A DNA stretch of 39,610 nt from an uncultured Parabacteroides sp. (GCF_905196875.1 NZ_CAJJWO010000049.1:1-39610); one strand, 5' to 3'. Positions 8,411 through 17,444 are shown, counted from the stretch's first letter. Program-made: numbers and translations. The notes: generated by a model from the letters alone, not told the origin.

Positions 8411-8863
8411 ATGGAACCAATTTTATTAGCTTATCTGGGTATTGCGTTGATGACAGGTTTAACCTTTATCGGCAGTAGTTATGGTGTAACAATCTGCGGT
8501 AACGCAGTAGTAGGAGCAATGAAGAAGAACCCGGATGCACTGGGTACTTACATCGCATTAAGTGCATTGCCTTCTTCACAGGGGTTGTACGGATTCGTAG
8601 GTTATTTCATGATGCAGAAATTCCTGGTTGACAGCATTACGATGCTGAATGCAACAGCTATATTCGGTGCCGGACTGGTGTTAGGATTCGCTGGTTTATT
8701 CTCTTCTATCCGTCAGGCAGAAGTTTGTGCGAACGGTATTGCCGGTGTTGGTGCTGGTCATAACGTATTCGGTGCAACAATGGTAATGGCCGTATTCCCT
8801 GAGTTGTATGCAATCTTGGCTTTGCTGGTTGTAATCCTGATCGGCGGAACTCTTCCGGTGTAA
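8411..8863 (+). CDS. atpK: V/A-type ATPase subunit K (membrane rotor ring, proteolipid)
   Basis: A 150-residue proteolipid with four membrane helices arranged as two hairpins, the duplicated V-type form rather than the ~80-residue F-type form. The ion-binding carboxylate is only in the second hairpin: FPELYAILALL, Glu131. Residues Leu53, Ser56, Gln57, Gln102 and Glu131 fall at a constant offset of 8 from the Na+ ligands described for Enterococcus hirae NtpK (Leu61, Thr64, Gln65, Gln110, Glu139), with one conservative Thr-to-Ser change. This suggests Na+ coupling, which remains an inference. It is the last gene of the operon, 53 nt after atpI and followed by a strong terminator. Many copies per complex are expected. 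Confidence 0.94.
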   Translation: MEPILLAYLGIALMTGLTFIGSSYGVTICGNAVVGAMKKNPDALGTYIALSALPSSQGLYGFVGYFMMQKFLVDSITMLNATAIFGAGLVLGFAGLFSSIRQAEVCANGIAGVGAGHNVFGATMVMAVFPELYAILALLVVILIGGTLPV

Positions 8864-8886
8864 TATTTTGTATTTAACATAGTAGT

Positions 8887-8926
8887 ATCCCCTGTTTTAT
8901 CGGTTGATAAGACAGGGGATTTTTTA
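8887..8926 (+). terminator. Rho-independent terminator of the V-ATPase operon
   Basis: ATCCCCTGTTTTATC (8887-8901) pairs with 8906-8920 around a GGTT loop with a single G-U wobble, followed by TTTTTT. It lies 23 nt after the atpK stop. Confidence 0.92.
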
Positions 8927-8956
8927 GTTTATATGACGAAAGAAAAAATATTTACT

Positions 8957-8964
8957 TACATTTG
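8957..8964 (+). promoter_or_regulatory. -7 element TACATTTG before the S9 peptidase gene
   Basis: TACATTTG is an exact TAnnTTTG match, 39 bp before the ATG at 9004 and just after the V-ATPase terminator. The -33 region (near 8928-8935) is only TTTA-like. Confidence 0.55.
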
Positions 8965-9003
8965 TATGAATTGCAAGCAAACAATATAACACAATTATAA
9001 AAT

Positions 9004-11451
9004 ATGAAAAAACATTTACATCTATTCTTATTAGCGTCAGGGCTTTTTCTTGTTCAGGGCGTGAGTGCACAAACAAATTCAGCAGACGATCCTCTGCCGG
9101 GTTATACGCAGGCGGAACGGTTTGCCGGTGATAAATTGCCGACGATGTTGTTTTCTACTTCAGTAGATCCACATTGGTTTAAGGCGGGGAACTGTTTCTG
9201 GTATGAATACAAGACTGGAGAGGGGAATGTCTGGTATGTAGTTAATCCATCAGCTAAATCGAAACGTCCTTTATTCGATCAGGATAAGCTGGCTGCAGAA
9301 CTGACAGAGATTGTAAAAGACCCGTTTATCGCTCAACAGTTACCTATCCGGAAACTGGAGGCAGGAGAGGACGGGCGTACTTTTATGTTCCAGGTGACCT
9401 CTTCACAGGATGCGAAGAAAGATAGTACGGATAAAGATAATAAAACGGAAAAAGAGATTTTCTATTTCTCTTATGATTATCCTACGCGTAAACTGACTCA
9501 TCTGGCCGATAAGAAGAAAGATACGGAGTATCCCGATTGGGCTTCTATTTCACCGGACGGTAAAACCGTTGTTTATGCAAAAGACCTGAATCTGTACCGC
9601 ATGTCGCGTGAAGATTATGAGAAACTGAAAAAAGATGACAAAGACAGTACCGTTACGGAAATACAGCTGACAACCACCGGAGTAAAAGACTTTGGTTTCG
9701 GACAGCCTTACAGCATTTTGAATACGGATACATTATGTAACGGCAAAAGAAAAAATCCGGGTTACTTATTGTGGTCACCCGATTCCCGTCATTTTGCCGT
9801 ATCCATCTCAGATAGCCGCGAGGTGAAAGACCTGTGGGTGATCAATGCCATGGCAACTCCGCGTCCGACATTGGAAACATATAAGTATCAGATGCCGGGT
9901 GAAAAAGAAGCGCCGATCAGTCATCTATATCTGTTCGATATGAACAATAACTCTTATAAAGAGATCAACACCTGGGCTTTCAAAGACCAAACCATTCGTA
10001 TGGCTTACCAACCCCGTTTGCAAAAACAACGTGATATGGAGGAGCTGCCTAGTATTTGGTTGGGTGACAATAACCGTTTCTTCGTTACCCGTTCCAGCCG
10101 TGACCTGCATCGTATCGACATCTGTACGTATACCATCGGTGAAGATTCGATCCGTCCGATTATCGAAGAGCGTATGAATACCTATATCGAAGTCCGTCCG
10201 CTGGCATCTGTAAACAATGGCAAGGAGCTGATCCATTGGAGCGAACGCGACGGCTGGGCACATCTGTATCTGTATGATGATAAGGGCAATCTGAAAAATC
10301 GTATCACAGCGGGCCCCTGGCATGTCGACCAGATCGTAAAAGTGGATGAAGCCAAGCGTCTGGTTTATTTTCTAGCCAACGGAAGAGAGAAAGGCGAGAA
10401 TCCCTATTATGAGCATCTCTATCGAGCTAACCTGGATGGAAGCGGCTTGCAGATGGTTTCAGCCGGTGATTACTTCCATGATGTTTATATAGATGATAAT
10501 GCACAGTTCATAGTCCACAATTATTCCCGTATCAATACGGTTCCCAAAACTGACTTATTGGATAATACAGGCCGGAAGATTATGGACCTGGAAGAAAGCG
10601 ATTTCTCGCAATTGTTTGCAGCCGGTTACCAGTTCCCGGAACCGTTCAAAGTAAAAGCAGCCGATGGTGTAACGGATCTGTATGGTGTCATGTATAAGCC
10701 CTTCAATTTCGACTCGACCAAAGTATATCCTATTATCGATTACGTTTATCCCGGTCCTCAGGTGGAAGCAACCCGTTATCCGTTTACCCGTATGAGCGTT
10801 CGTACAGATCGTTTGGCTCAGGCAGGATTTATTGTTGTTTCTGTCGGTAATCGTGGCGGTCATCCGAGTCGTTCAAAATGGTATCATAACTTTGGATACG
10901 GTAATTTGCGTGATTATGGACTGGCTGACCAGAAAGCGGCTATCATCCAGTTGGCTGATAAGAATAAGTTTATCGATATCCATCGTGTCGGAATCCACGG
11001 TCATTCGGGTGGAGGATTTATGTCGACAGCAGCGATCTTGCAATATCCGGATTTCTTCAAGGTGGCAGTTTCATGTGCTGGTAACCATGATAACAAGATC
11101 TATAATCGTTGGTGGAGTGAAACACATCATGGTTTGAAAGAAGTAGTATCGGAAAAAGGCGATACGACATTTACATACAGTATCAAGAGTAATCAGGAAC
11201 TGGCAAAACAGTTGAAAGGCCATTTGCTGCTGGTACACGGCGATATCGACAACAATGTTCATCCGGGCAATACGATGCGTGTCGTAGACGGTCTTATCCG
11301 CGCCAATAAACGGTTTGATATGCTGCTTCTACCGCAACAACGTCACGGCTTCGGTGATATGGACGAGTATTTCTACTGGCGAATGGTCGATTACTTCTCA
11401 GAACATCTGTTGGGTAAATCGGATAAGTCGGTGGATATTCCGAAGCGGTAA
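9004..11451 (+). CDS. Secreted prolyl oligopeptidase-family (S9, DPP-IV-like) peptidase
   Basis: An 815-residue serine peptidase with an N-terminal beta-propeller and a C-terminal alpha/beta-hydrolase domain. A signal peptide is clear (MKKHLHLFLLASGLFLVQGVSAQ). The catalytic triad is intact: Ser668 in GHSGGGF, Asp749 in HGDIDNNVHPGN, His781 in RHGFG. The Asp-His spacing (32) matches human DPP-IV, and Ser-Asp is close (81 versus 78). The propeller (about 60-560) shows WASISPDGKTVVYA and WSPDSRHFAV blades. Family members cut dipeptides after proline or related residues from peptide N-termini; the exact specificity is not visible. It is monocistronic, with its own promoter and terminator, and is probably periplasmic or outer-membrane associated. 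Confidence 0.93.
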   Translation: MKKHLHLFLLASGLFLVQGVSAQTNSADDPLPGYTQAERFAGDKLPTMLFSTSVDPHWFKAGNCFWYEYKTGEGNVWYVVNPSAKSKRPLFDQDKLAAELTEIVKDPFIAQQLPIRKLEAGEDGRTFMFQVTSSQDAKKDSTDKDNKTEKEIFYFSYDYPTRKLTHLADKKKDTEYPDWASISPDGKTVVYAKDLNLYRMSREDYEKLKKDDKDSTVTEIQLTTTGVKDFGFGQPYSILNTDTLCNGKRKNPGYLLWSPDSRHFAVSISDSREVKDLWVINAMATPRPTLETYKYQMPGEKEAPISHLYLFDMNNNSYKEINTWAFKDQTIRMAYQPRLQKQRDMEELPSIWLGDNNRFFVTRSSRDLHRIDICTYTIGEDSIRPIIEERMNTYIEVRPLASVNNGKELIHWSERDGWAHLYLYDDKGNLKNRITAGPWHVDQIVKVDEAKRLVYFLANGREKGENPYYEHLYRANLDGSGLQMVSAGDYFHDVYIDDNAQFIVHNYSRINTVPKTDLLDNTGRKIMDLEESDFSQLFAAGYQFPEPFKVKAADGVTDLYGVMYKPFNFDSTKVYPIIDYVYPGPQVEATRYPFTRMSVRTDRLAQAGFIVVSVGNRGGHPSRSKWYHNFGYGNLRDYGLADQKAAIIQLADKNKFIDIHRVGIHGHSGGGFMSTAAILQYPDFFKVAVSCAGNHDNKIYNRWWSETHHGLKEVVSEKGDTTFTYSIKSNQELAKQLKGHLLLVHGDIDNNVHPGNTMRVVDGLIRANKRFDMLLLPQQRHGFGDMDEYFYWRMVDYFSEHLLGKSDKSVDIPKR

Positions 11452-11474
11452 TTATTCTATACTGTGAAATTATA

Positions 11475-11543
11475 AAGCCTCTTTTCCCGGTTTGTCTGCT
11501 AAAATAGATAGCGAGATCTCATTCCGGGAAAAGGGGCTTTTTT
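11475..11543 (+). terminator. Terminator of the S9 peptidase gene
   Basis: AAGCCTCTTTTCCCGG (11475-11490) pairs with CCGGGAAAAGGGGCTT (11524-11539) with one G-U pair and a 33-nt loop, then a T6 run. It begins 24 nt after the stop codon. Confidence 0.88.
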
Positions 11544-11632
11544 AGTAATTACGCAAAGTTAAAAAGAAATTTTGAATATTCCCGGGGAAACAATGACATG
11601 CTTTAATTATCAATAGTTTTCAAAAAAAATAA

Positions 11633-11640
11633 TATCTTTG
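11633..11640 (+). promoter_or_regulatory. -7 element TATCTTTG for the sensor-kinase pair; also fixes the kinase start
   Basis: TATCTTTG matches TAnnTTTG. A TTG start at 11638 would lie inside this element, so translation must begin further down; the ATG at 11686 opens directly with a signal peptide. Confidence 0.55.
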
Positions 11641-11685
11641 TTCTCTCTAATTGTATTGTTAATTAAAGTGGTAATAATTTCGCCT

Positions 11686-14388
11686 ATGAAATATCAATGT
11701 GTGTTCATCTTATTTGACTTATTACTAAGTGTTTTATCGGGGAGTGTACTTGCTGAACCATCTCTGATCGAAAAGGAAAAATATCGTGTATTATGTATTC
11801 AATCATCAGGTAATACTTATGTTGAGAGAAAAAGAAAAAGCCTGGTAATGGAAGCATTTCGTAAAGCCGACATTCCGGTTGAACTGGATTATTTTTTTCT
11901 TCGGACACATGATGTAGAGTTTGAGCACAGCGAGAATTTTTTGAAAGAAAATCTGGATACTTATGATAATATTCCACTTGATTTGATACTGGCATTTAAT
12001 GATGATGCACTTAACTTTCTAATAAAAAGCGATCATCCTCTGGCACATCGTACACCTATTGTTTTCAGCAATGTCATAATTCCTGTTGATACTTTGGAAA
12101 AATATCCGCTAATTACAGGTCAATTAGAAACGATTGATTATTTACAGGCTTATGAATTGGGTAAGCAATTGTTTGGTGAGGTGGATGAACTTCAGATTGT
12201 TTTCGGATTTCAAGAGGAGGATTTTCTCTTGTTGGATACGGCCAAGACCCAATTGATGAATATTCCAGAGTATGCTTTTTTTCGGAATTTTTCCAGAAAA
12301 ACCCCGGAAGAAGCCCCAGTCGATACTGTTAGAAATCCGGATACAATTGCCCGACCTTTGACAATCGGGTTCGATCTTCCTACGATTTGGAGGCATGACC
12401 AGCTTTTCAAGTATTACAAAAACAATAACCCTATACACCGTTTTGGCATCAAGGCTCGGGGAGAATATATCTATATTAATTTTTTAGGTTACCAGTTACA
12501 GCCGTTCATAGGGGTTACCAATGCTTATTTTGTGGATGAAGATTTTCCTGCAGCCATGCCGCACGGGGTTATCGGTGGCTATTTTAACAGAGTCGATAGG
12601 CAGGTGGACAAAGCTGTGGAAACCAGTCTCCGTATTCTGAAAGGCGAGCCTGTCAAATCGATACCGGTTGATACCGGATTGCGTACTCCCGTTTTTGACT
12701 GGGAAGTGATGCAACATTGGGGAATTTCAAAGTCACAACTCCCGAAAGGAAGTACGATCGTAAACGAACCTTTTCTGATAAAATATAAAGAGGAATTTAT
12801 TATAGGGGCTATTGTCACTATTATGTTGTTAATCTTTTTGTTAAACTATCTGATACGAATCTCTAAAATTGTCTATTTCAAGCATAACTCTTTACAAAAA
12901 AAACTTGATGAGGAGCAAGAGCGTATGCAAATCATGATTAATACGATCAGTGATTTTATTGTCTCGATAGATTGCTACGGCATGATCGTCTCGATTAATC
13001 CTGCAGCGCGAAGGCTTTTTGGGTTGAAACAAGATGAAGAAATACAGAATAAAGTGCATCTCTGTTCGCTTGTGAAACTTTCTCCCCGCTATAAACACGA
13101 CGTTTTCTGGTTGCAGAAAGTGATCGAAAGGTCTGAAGAAACGCATAAAGAGGAACTTTTACCGGAAGGTAGTTTATTGGAGTTACGCAACGGTACTAGC
13201 CTTCAAATCAGTGGGGTTGTCCGGACTTTATATATAAATGATACGCGTATCGGAACTCTTTTAACTTTCCGCGATTGTACCGACAAGCTCAGGAAAGAAC
13301 AATTTCTCGAGTTTAGTATGGTGGCAGGTGATGTTTATACTTGGCAGATTGACCTTAAACAGAAACAGATCACATTCCATGAATCGTTCTTTGTTTCCAA
13401 TGGTATCGATCGTGATATACCTAACCTCAGTAAAGAGGAGTTTATTGATATGTTGCATCCTGATGATCGCGAACGAGGGGATGAGGAGTTGGCTAAATTG
13501 CTTCGGGATACGGGTATTAATAAATCGAAGTTGCAGCTGAGGTTACGGCTTCCGGCCGGTTATATCTGGTTTGAATTCCGTATCACGTCTCTGCCTGGAG
13601 GAGTCAATGATCCGGATAATGTTCGCTTGTTCGGAATATGTCTTAATATACAAAAGCAGAAAAAAGCGGAATCGGATATGCAGGATGTTCTGGAGCAGGC
13701 AAAAGAAAGCAATCGGATCAAGTCGGAGTTTCTGGCCAATATGAGCCATGAGATACGTACACCACTCAATGCAATTGTTGGCTTCTCCTCTATAATCAAT
13801 GAGGTAGAGGAAGGAGAAAAGGGACAATTTCTTGAATTGATCAGTAAGAATTGCGATATGTTGCTGCAAACGATTAATGATATTTTAGATATCTCGCGTG
13901 TGGAAAGCGGGTATCCGTTTCATTATAAAGTCTGTTACTTGAAGAGGTTCCTGTCTGAGCTCTGGTCTGAAGAGCAACCTCTATTTGAGAAAACGAATGT
14001 CGAATTTTTTCTGGAAATACCAGAAGAAGAGTGCCTGATGGAAACAGATCCTTTCCGCCTGAGGCAATTGTTGGTACAGTTGATTAAGAATGCCCGTAAT
14101 TTTACGCCGGAAGGTTCGGTGACTTTGGGTTACCATTATAAAGCCGGTGACAGGATTGTCACTATCTATGTCCGTGATACCGGTATCGGTATTGCACCGG
14201 AAGACCGGGAGATCGCGTTCGAACGTTTCTATAAATTGGATCAGTTTACATCGGGCGGAGGTTTGGGATTATCTCTCTGTAAAGAAATTACCCGGCGATT
14301 TAACGGATCGATACGGATAACCGACGGATACCACGAGAAAGGAACTTGCGTATTTGTCAATCTTCCGGTTCATCAGGTTCAACAATAA
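11686..14388 (+). CDS. Sensor histidine kinase with periplasmic ABC-substrate-binding-like domain (first of a pair)
   Basis: A 900-residue membrane sensor kinase. Signal peptide 1-23; periplasmic region about 30-345 resembling the ABC_sub_bind family (LILAFNDDALNFLI, later HGVIGGYFNRVDRQVDKAV); one membrane helix 371-390; a PAS domain about 415-535; a second PAS-like domain about 545-660 ending in LFGICLNIQ; HisKA with phospho-acceptor His688 in FLANMSHEIRTPLN; HATPase with Asn802, DTGIGI (831-836) and GGGLGLSL (857-864). There is no receiver or DNA-binding domain, so a partner response regulator must be encoded elsewhere. The ligand is unknown; the fold suggests a small solute. The next gene is a paralogue of the same architecture 13 nt downstream. 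Confidence 0.9.
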   Translation: MKYQCVFILFDLLLSVLSGSVLAEPSLIEKEKYRVLCIQSSGNTYVERKRKSLVMEAFRKADIPVELDYFFLRTHDVEFEHSENFLKENLDTYDNIPLDLILAFNDDALNFLIKSDHPLAHRTPIVFSNVIIPVDTLEKYPLITGQLETIDYLQAYELGKQLFGEVDELQIVFGFQEEDFLLLDTAKTQLMNIPEYAFFRNFSRKTPEEAPVDTVRNPDTIARPLTIGFDLPTIWRHDQLFKYYKNNNPIHRFGIKARGEYIYINFLGYQLQPFIGVTNAYFVDEDFPAAMPHGVIGGYFNRVDRQVDKAVETSLRILKGEPVKSIPVDTGLRTPVFDWEVMQHWGISKSQLPKGSTIVNEPFLIKYKEEFIIGAIVTIMLLIFLLNYLIRISKIVYFKHNSLQKKLDEEQERMQIMINTISDFIVSIDCYGMIVSINPAARRLFGLKQDEEIQNKVHLCSLVKLSPRYKHDVFWLQKVIERSEETHKEELLPEGSLLELRNGTSLQISGVVRTLYINDTRIGTLLTFRDCTDKLRKEQFLEFSMVAGDVYTWQIDLKQKQITFHESFFVSNGIDRDIPNLSKEEFIDMLHPDDRERGDEELAKLLRDTGINKSKLQLRLRLPAGYIWFEFRITSLPGGVNDPDNVRLFGICLNIQKQKKAESDMQDVLEQAKESNRIKSEFLANMSHEIRTPLNAIVGFSSIINEVEEGEKGQFLELISKNCDMLLQTINDILDISRVESGYPFHYKVCYLKRFLSELWSEEQPLFEKTNVEFFLEIPEEECLMETDPFRLRQLLVQLIKNARNFTPEGSVTLGYHYKAGDRIVTIYVRDTGIGIAPEDREIAFERFYKLDQFTSGGGLGLSLCKEITRRFNGSIRITDGYHEKGTCVFVNLPVHQVQQ

Positions 14389-14401
14389 ACAATGCAGAGA
14401 T

Positions 14402-16966
14402 ATGAAACAGTCGATATATTATTTTATTTACTTGTTTGTGGTTCTTCCGGTCTTTATGACAGGATGTGATCAGGATGTCAACAGTGAAACTTTTGATGTG
14501 TGGGTACTCCATTCCTATGAAGAGGATTGTCCTTGGATGGAAGAAATGAATCGGGGAATTGTCGATGGATTCAGGGATAACCATGTAAAGGTAAACCTGC
14601 GGATAGACTACCTGAATTCCTATTATTCGAAACAACAATCTACAGATTCGGCATTAGCCTATATGAACAGGATAGAGAAACCCGACCTGATCCTGACGGT
14701 GAACGATCAGGCCACTGCTGCTGTCATAAATTCCCATCATCCTTTCACGGAGGAAACCAATGGGGCAAATATTGTTTTTTGTGGCGTAAATTGTCCGGAC
14801 TCGCTATCATTGTTCAAGCTAGGGTTATCTCACGTGACAGGATTTTCCACCCGGTTGAATATGGAAGAGGCACTGGGGATAGGAGGAATGCTTAAAAGAA
14901 TCAAAATATACATACCTTTTACCTGCAATGATATGTCGAGTATTGCTTTAGGGAAAATAAAAGGACAGTTACAAAAAATAAGCCATACGGTTGTGACGCT
15001 CAAAGTCGATACGGTAGTAGATGGTTGGAGTTATCATGATGTGTATTATAAGATGATCGAAGAACGTTTTCAGACTTTTGGCGTATTGCCGGGTTGGGAT
15101 CCTTTTGTCGGTATGTTTATCAATACTTCTGCGACTCCTTTTATTGCGATAAACAATATTGGGTTTGGTCAGGGAGTGTTGGGGGGATATTTTACGTCCT
15201 CTTATGATTTGGCATATGACGGGGCAAGACATGCGGCAGATATATTGACACAAGAAAGATCCAGCTTCAAAATACAGGAAAGCGCGAAGAAACTGTGGAT
15301 AGACTGGGCTGTTTATGACAGGTTTAATTTTTCGTTTGAAAGTTTGCCGGACGATGTTGAGTTTATCAATATGCCTTTCTTTGTAAAGTATCACCTGCTG
15401 TTACAAATAGTAGGTCTTATTGGAATCGTATTGCTTACCAGTCTGCTTATTGTTGCCATTTATAGAATGAAATTATACAGGGATCGACGAATTGATAATG
15501 AGCGCAAGTTGATTCAGCAGCGTGACAACCTGCTGGTTATCACAGATTCGATTAATGAAGGAATCATCACGATTGATGAACACGGATTGATACGTTCTGC
15601 CAATCTCAGGGCGCGACAGTTGCTGCGTGTGGAAGGTGATTTCTTGAATACGCCTTTTTCTGATTGGGTGACGATTTATGACCCGGCAATAGGAAAAGAG
15701 GCAGGTAAAGTATTCCATGCCAAGCTAAAAGAAAAGATGTCGGTTTCGTTTTCTCCGATGGCTCGTATAGAGTCCAAGAAAAATGGTCATTATTTTTTAA
15801 TCAAAGGAGAGCTTGCCCCTTTGATTATTAAAGGAGAGGTAAAAGGCGCCATCTGCGTTTTTGCCGACCGTACGGATGAATTTACGACCGGCGAGTATTT
15901 ATCTCTGACGACAGATGTCGGGCAGTTGTTTTTCTGGTGGTTCGACTTCCATAAAAAACGCCTTTTGGTAGATCCTTCATTTTTTACGATTTGGGGAATA
16001 GAGGATGATGGAACGCATACATTGTCGGTGGACACTGTTTTAAGTTTTTTCAGCCCTCAGGATATTGAAGAATGGCAAGTATTTTATGAGAAACAACGTT
16101 TCAGTAATAACCTGCGTGTAACCCGTGAGGTACGCATGAACCTGAATGGAACAAGTGAACAGTATTGGGAAATACGTATGTCCTATCATCAGGATAGTGA
16201 AGATGCATTGCCTCTGTTATATGGTCTTTGCATTAATATTCAGGATTATAAAAATAAGCAGGCTTTGTTGCAGGAGGCTCGCGATAATGTGCATCGATCG
16301 GAACAGCTAAAATCAGCTTTCCTGTCAAATATGAGCCACGAAATTCGTACGCCGTTGAATGGTATTATTGGCTTTGCCAAGTTGATTGCCAGCAATGAAG
16401 ATTATGAAGCCGAAGATTATGAGTTGTTTATTAATACCATACAATTGAATTGTAATTTGTTGCTTGCTCTGATAGATGATATACTTGATCTGGCGCGTAT
16501 AGATTCCGGTAATATGATATATACTGATGCAAATTGTAATCTAAACAGTTTGATTATACAGGTTATGACGACTCAACAGGTTATTTTGCAAAAGCCATTG
16601 CAGCTGATTCGTAAGTTGCCTACAGAGCCTGTTTTCCTGATGGTTGATCCTCTTAGGTTGAATCAGGTGATTACGAATTTGGTAAACAACGCTGTCAAAT
16701 TTACTAAAGAAGGAAGTATAACGGTTGGTTATACATCAGACGAAAATAATGTCTATATAACAGTTACTGATACAGGTATAGGAATTCCTCCTGAAGAGCA
16801 GAATTTAATATTCGACCGTTTTTATAAAAAGCATGATGATATACAGGGGGCTGGCATAGGGCTTAGTCTGTGTAAGAATATTGTCGAGCATTATGGCGGT
16901 GTATTATCCGTTGCTTCAGAAGTCGGGAAGGGCACTACATTTACTGTTACGCTACCTTTAAAGTAA
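14402..16966 (+). CDS. Sensor histidine kinase with periplasmic ABC-substrate-binding-like domain (second of a pair, lipoprotein-type N-terminus)
   Basis: An 854-residue paralogue of the upstream kinase. The N-terminus carries a lipobox, LPVFMTGC, with Cys22 as the likely lipidated residue, unlike the plain signal peptide of its neighbour. The periplasmic ABC_sub_bind-like domain spans about 31-315 (LILTVNDQATAAVI; GGYFTSSYDLAYDGARHAADIL). The membrane helix is 331-354, PAS about 372-490, a second PAS-like region about 500-613, HisKA with His646 in LSNMSHEIRTPLNG, and HATPase with NLVNNAVKF, DTGIGI (790-795) and GAGIGLSL (816-823). A TTG at 14354 would extend it into the first kinase; the ATG at 14402 opens directly with the lipoprotein signal and is preferred. 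No receiver domain is present. The two may form a heterodimer or sense related ligands (inference). Confidence 0.9.
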   Translation: MKQSIYYFIYLFVVLPVFMTGCDQDVNSETFDVWVLHSYEEDCPWMEEMNRGIVDGFRDNHVKVNLRIDYLNSYYSKQQSTDSALAYMNRIEKPDLILTVNDQATAAVINSHHPFTEETNGANIVFCGVNCPDSLSLFKLGLSHVTGFSTRLNMEEALGIGGMLKRIKIYIPFTCNDMSSIALGKIKGQLQKISHTVVTLKVDTVVDGWSYHDVYYKMIEERFQTFGVLPGWDPFVGMFINTSATPFIAINNIGFGQGVLGGYFTSSYDLAYDGARHAADILTQERSSFKIQESAKKLWIDWAVYDRFNFSFESLPDDVEFINMPFFVKYHLLLQIVGLIGIVLLTSLLIVAIYRMKLYRDRRIDNERKLIQQRDNLLVITDSINEGIITIDEHGLIRSANLRARQLLRVEGDFLNTPFSDWVTIYDPAIGKEAGKVFHAKLKEKMSVSFSPMARIESKKNGHYFLIKGELAPLIIKGEVKGAICVFADRTDEFTTGEYLSLTTDVGQLFFWWFDFHKKRLLVDPSFFTIWGIEDDGTHTLSVDTVLSFFSPQDIEEWQVFYEKQRFSNNLRVTREVRMNLNGTSEQYWEIRMSYHQDSEDALPLLYGLCINIQDYKNKQALLQEARDNVHRSEQLKSAFLSNMSHEIRTPLNGIIGFAKLIASNEDYEAEDYELFINTIQLNCNLLLALIDDILDLARIDSGNMIYTDANCNLNSLIIQVMTTQQVILQKPLQLIRKLPTEPVFLMVDPLRLNQVITNLVNNAVKFTKEGSITVGYTSDENNVYITVTDTGIGIPPEEQNLIFDRFYKKHDDIQGAGIGLSLCKNIVEHYGGVLSVASEVGKGTTFTVTLPLK

Positions 16967-17002
16967 GAAAAGAAAGAGAATTGTAAGTAATAACGGCTTC
17001 TT

Positions 17003-17050
17003 TTAGTTTATTAACTAATATATTTAGTTTTAAAACTAAGTGTTTTAGTT
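17003..17050. promoter_or_regulatory. Phased operator array TTAGTT...AACTAA upstream of the blaI-like gene
   Basis: Two 16-bp palindromes with identical half-sites, TTAGTTTATTAACTAA (17003-17018) and TTAGTTTTAAAACTAA (17024-17039), are followed by a third lone half-site TTAGTT (17045-17050). The left half-sites start at exactly 21-bp intervals, two helical turns. The array covers the promoter region of a BlaI/MecI-type repressor gene. I infer that this repressor binds here and controls its own operon. Confidence 0.75.
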
Positions 17051-17056
17051 ACTTTG
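17049..17056 (+). promoter_or_regulatory. Probable -7 element TTACTTTG of the blaI-blaR operon
   Basis: TTACTTTG differs from TAnnTTTG at one base and overlaps the third operator half-site. It implies a leader of only about 10 nt to the ATG codons at 17072/17075, and it makes the in-frame TTG at 17054 an unlikely start. Confidence 0.45.
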
Positions 17057-17071
17057 TCGCAAATAACAAAA

Positions 17072-17440
17072 ATGATGAAGCGACTGACTGCAAAAGAAGA
17101 AGAGATCATGGGCTATTTCTGGGAGAAAGGCCCTTTGTTCGTGAAGCAACTGCTGGAATATTATGGGGACCCCAAGCCTCATTTCAATACCCTTTCCACC
17201 ATTGTGCGTGGTTTGGAGGATAAAGGTTTCCTTTCCCATAACACGTTTGGCAATACGTATCAGTATTATGCTGCCGTAACAGAAGAGGAGTACAGTAACG
17301 GGACACTGAAGAATGTCATCGCTAAATATTTCAATAACTCTTATCTGGGGGTCGTCTCTTCCCTGATTAAAGAGGAGGAAATATCGGTGGATGAATTGCG
17401 GCAATTGCTGGATGAAGTGGAACAAGCCGATAAAAAGTAA
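17072..17440 (+). CDS. BlaI/MecI-family transcriptional repressor
   Basis: A 122-residue winged-helix repressor: MKRLTAKEEEIMGYFWEKGPLFVKQLLEYY, then NTLSTIVRGLEDKGFLSHNTFGNTYQYYAAVT, the helix-turn-helix and wing of the penicillinase-repressor family. The C-terminal helices (about 85-120) form the dimerisation part. In known systems the paired BlaR1 sensor leads to cleavage or inactivation of this repressor. A BlaR1-like gene follows directly with a 4-nt gap. The start is 17072 or 17075 (two consecutive ATGs). The upstream palindrome array is the likely binding site. No beta-lactamase gene is nearby, so the target is probably the operon itself and perhaps remote genes. Confidence 0.92.
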   Translation: MMKRLTAKEEEIMGYFWEKGPLFVKQLLEYYGDPKPHFNTLSTIVRGLEDKGFLSHNTFGNTYQYYAAVTEEEYSNGTLKNVIAKYFNNSYLGVVSSLIKEEEISVDELRQLLDEVEQADKK

Positions 17441-17444
17441 AGTT

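Noticed and set aside
17391..17444. Extended start for the BlaR-like protein
   Set aside because: It would lie inside the repressor gene and add a Cys/Trp-rich tail; the ATG at 17445 opens with a normal membrane helix.
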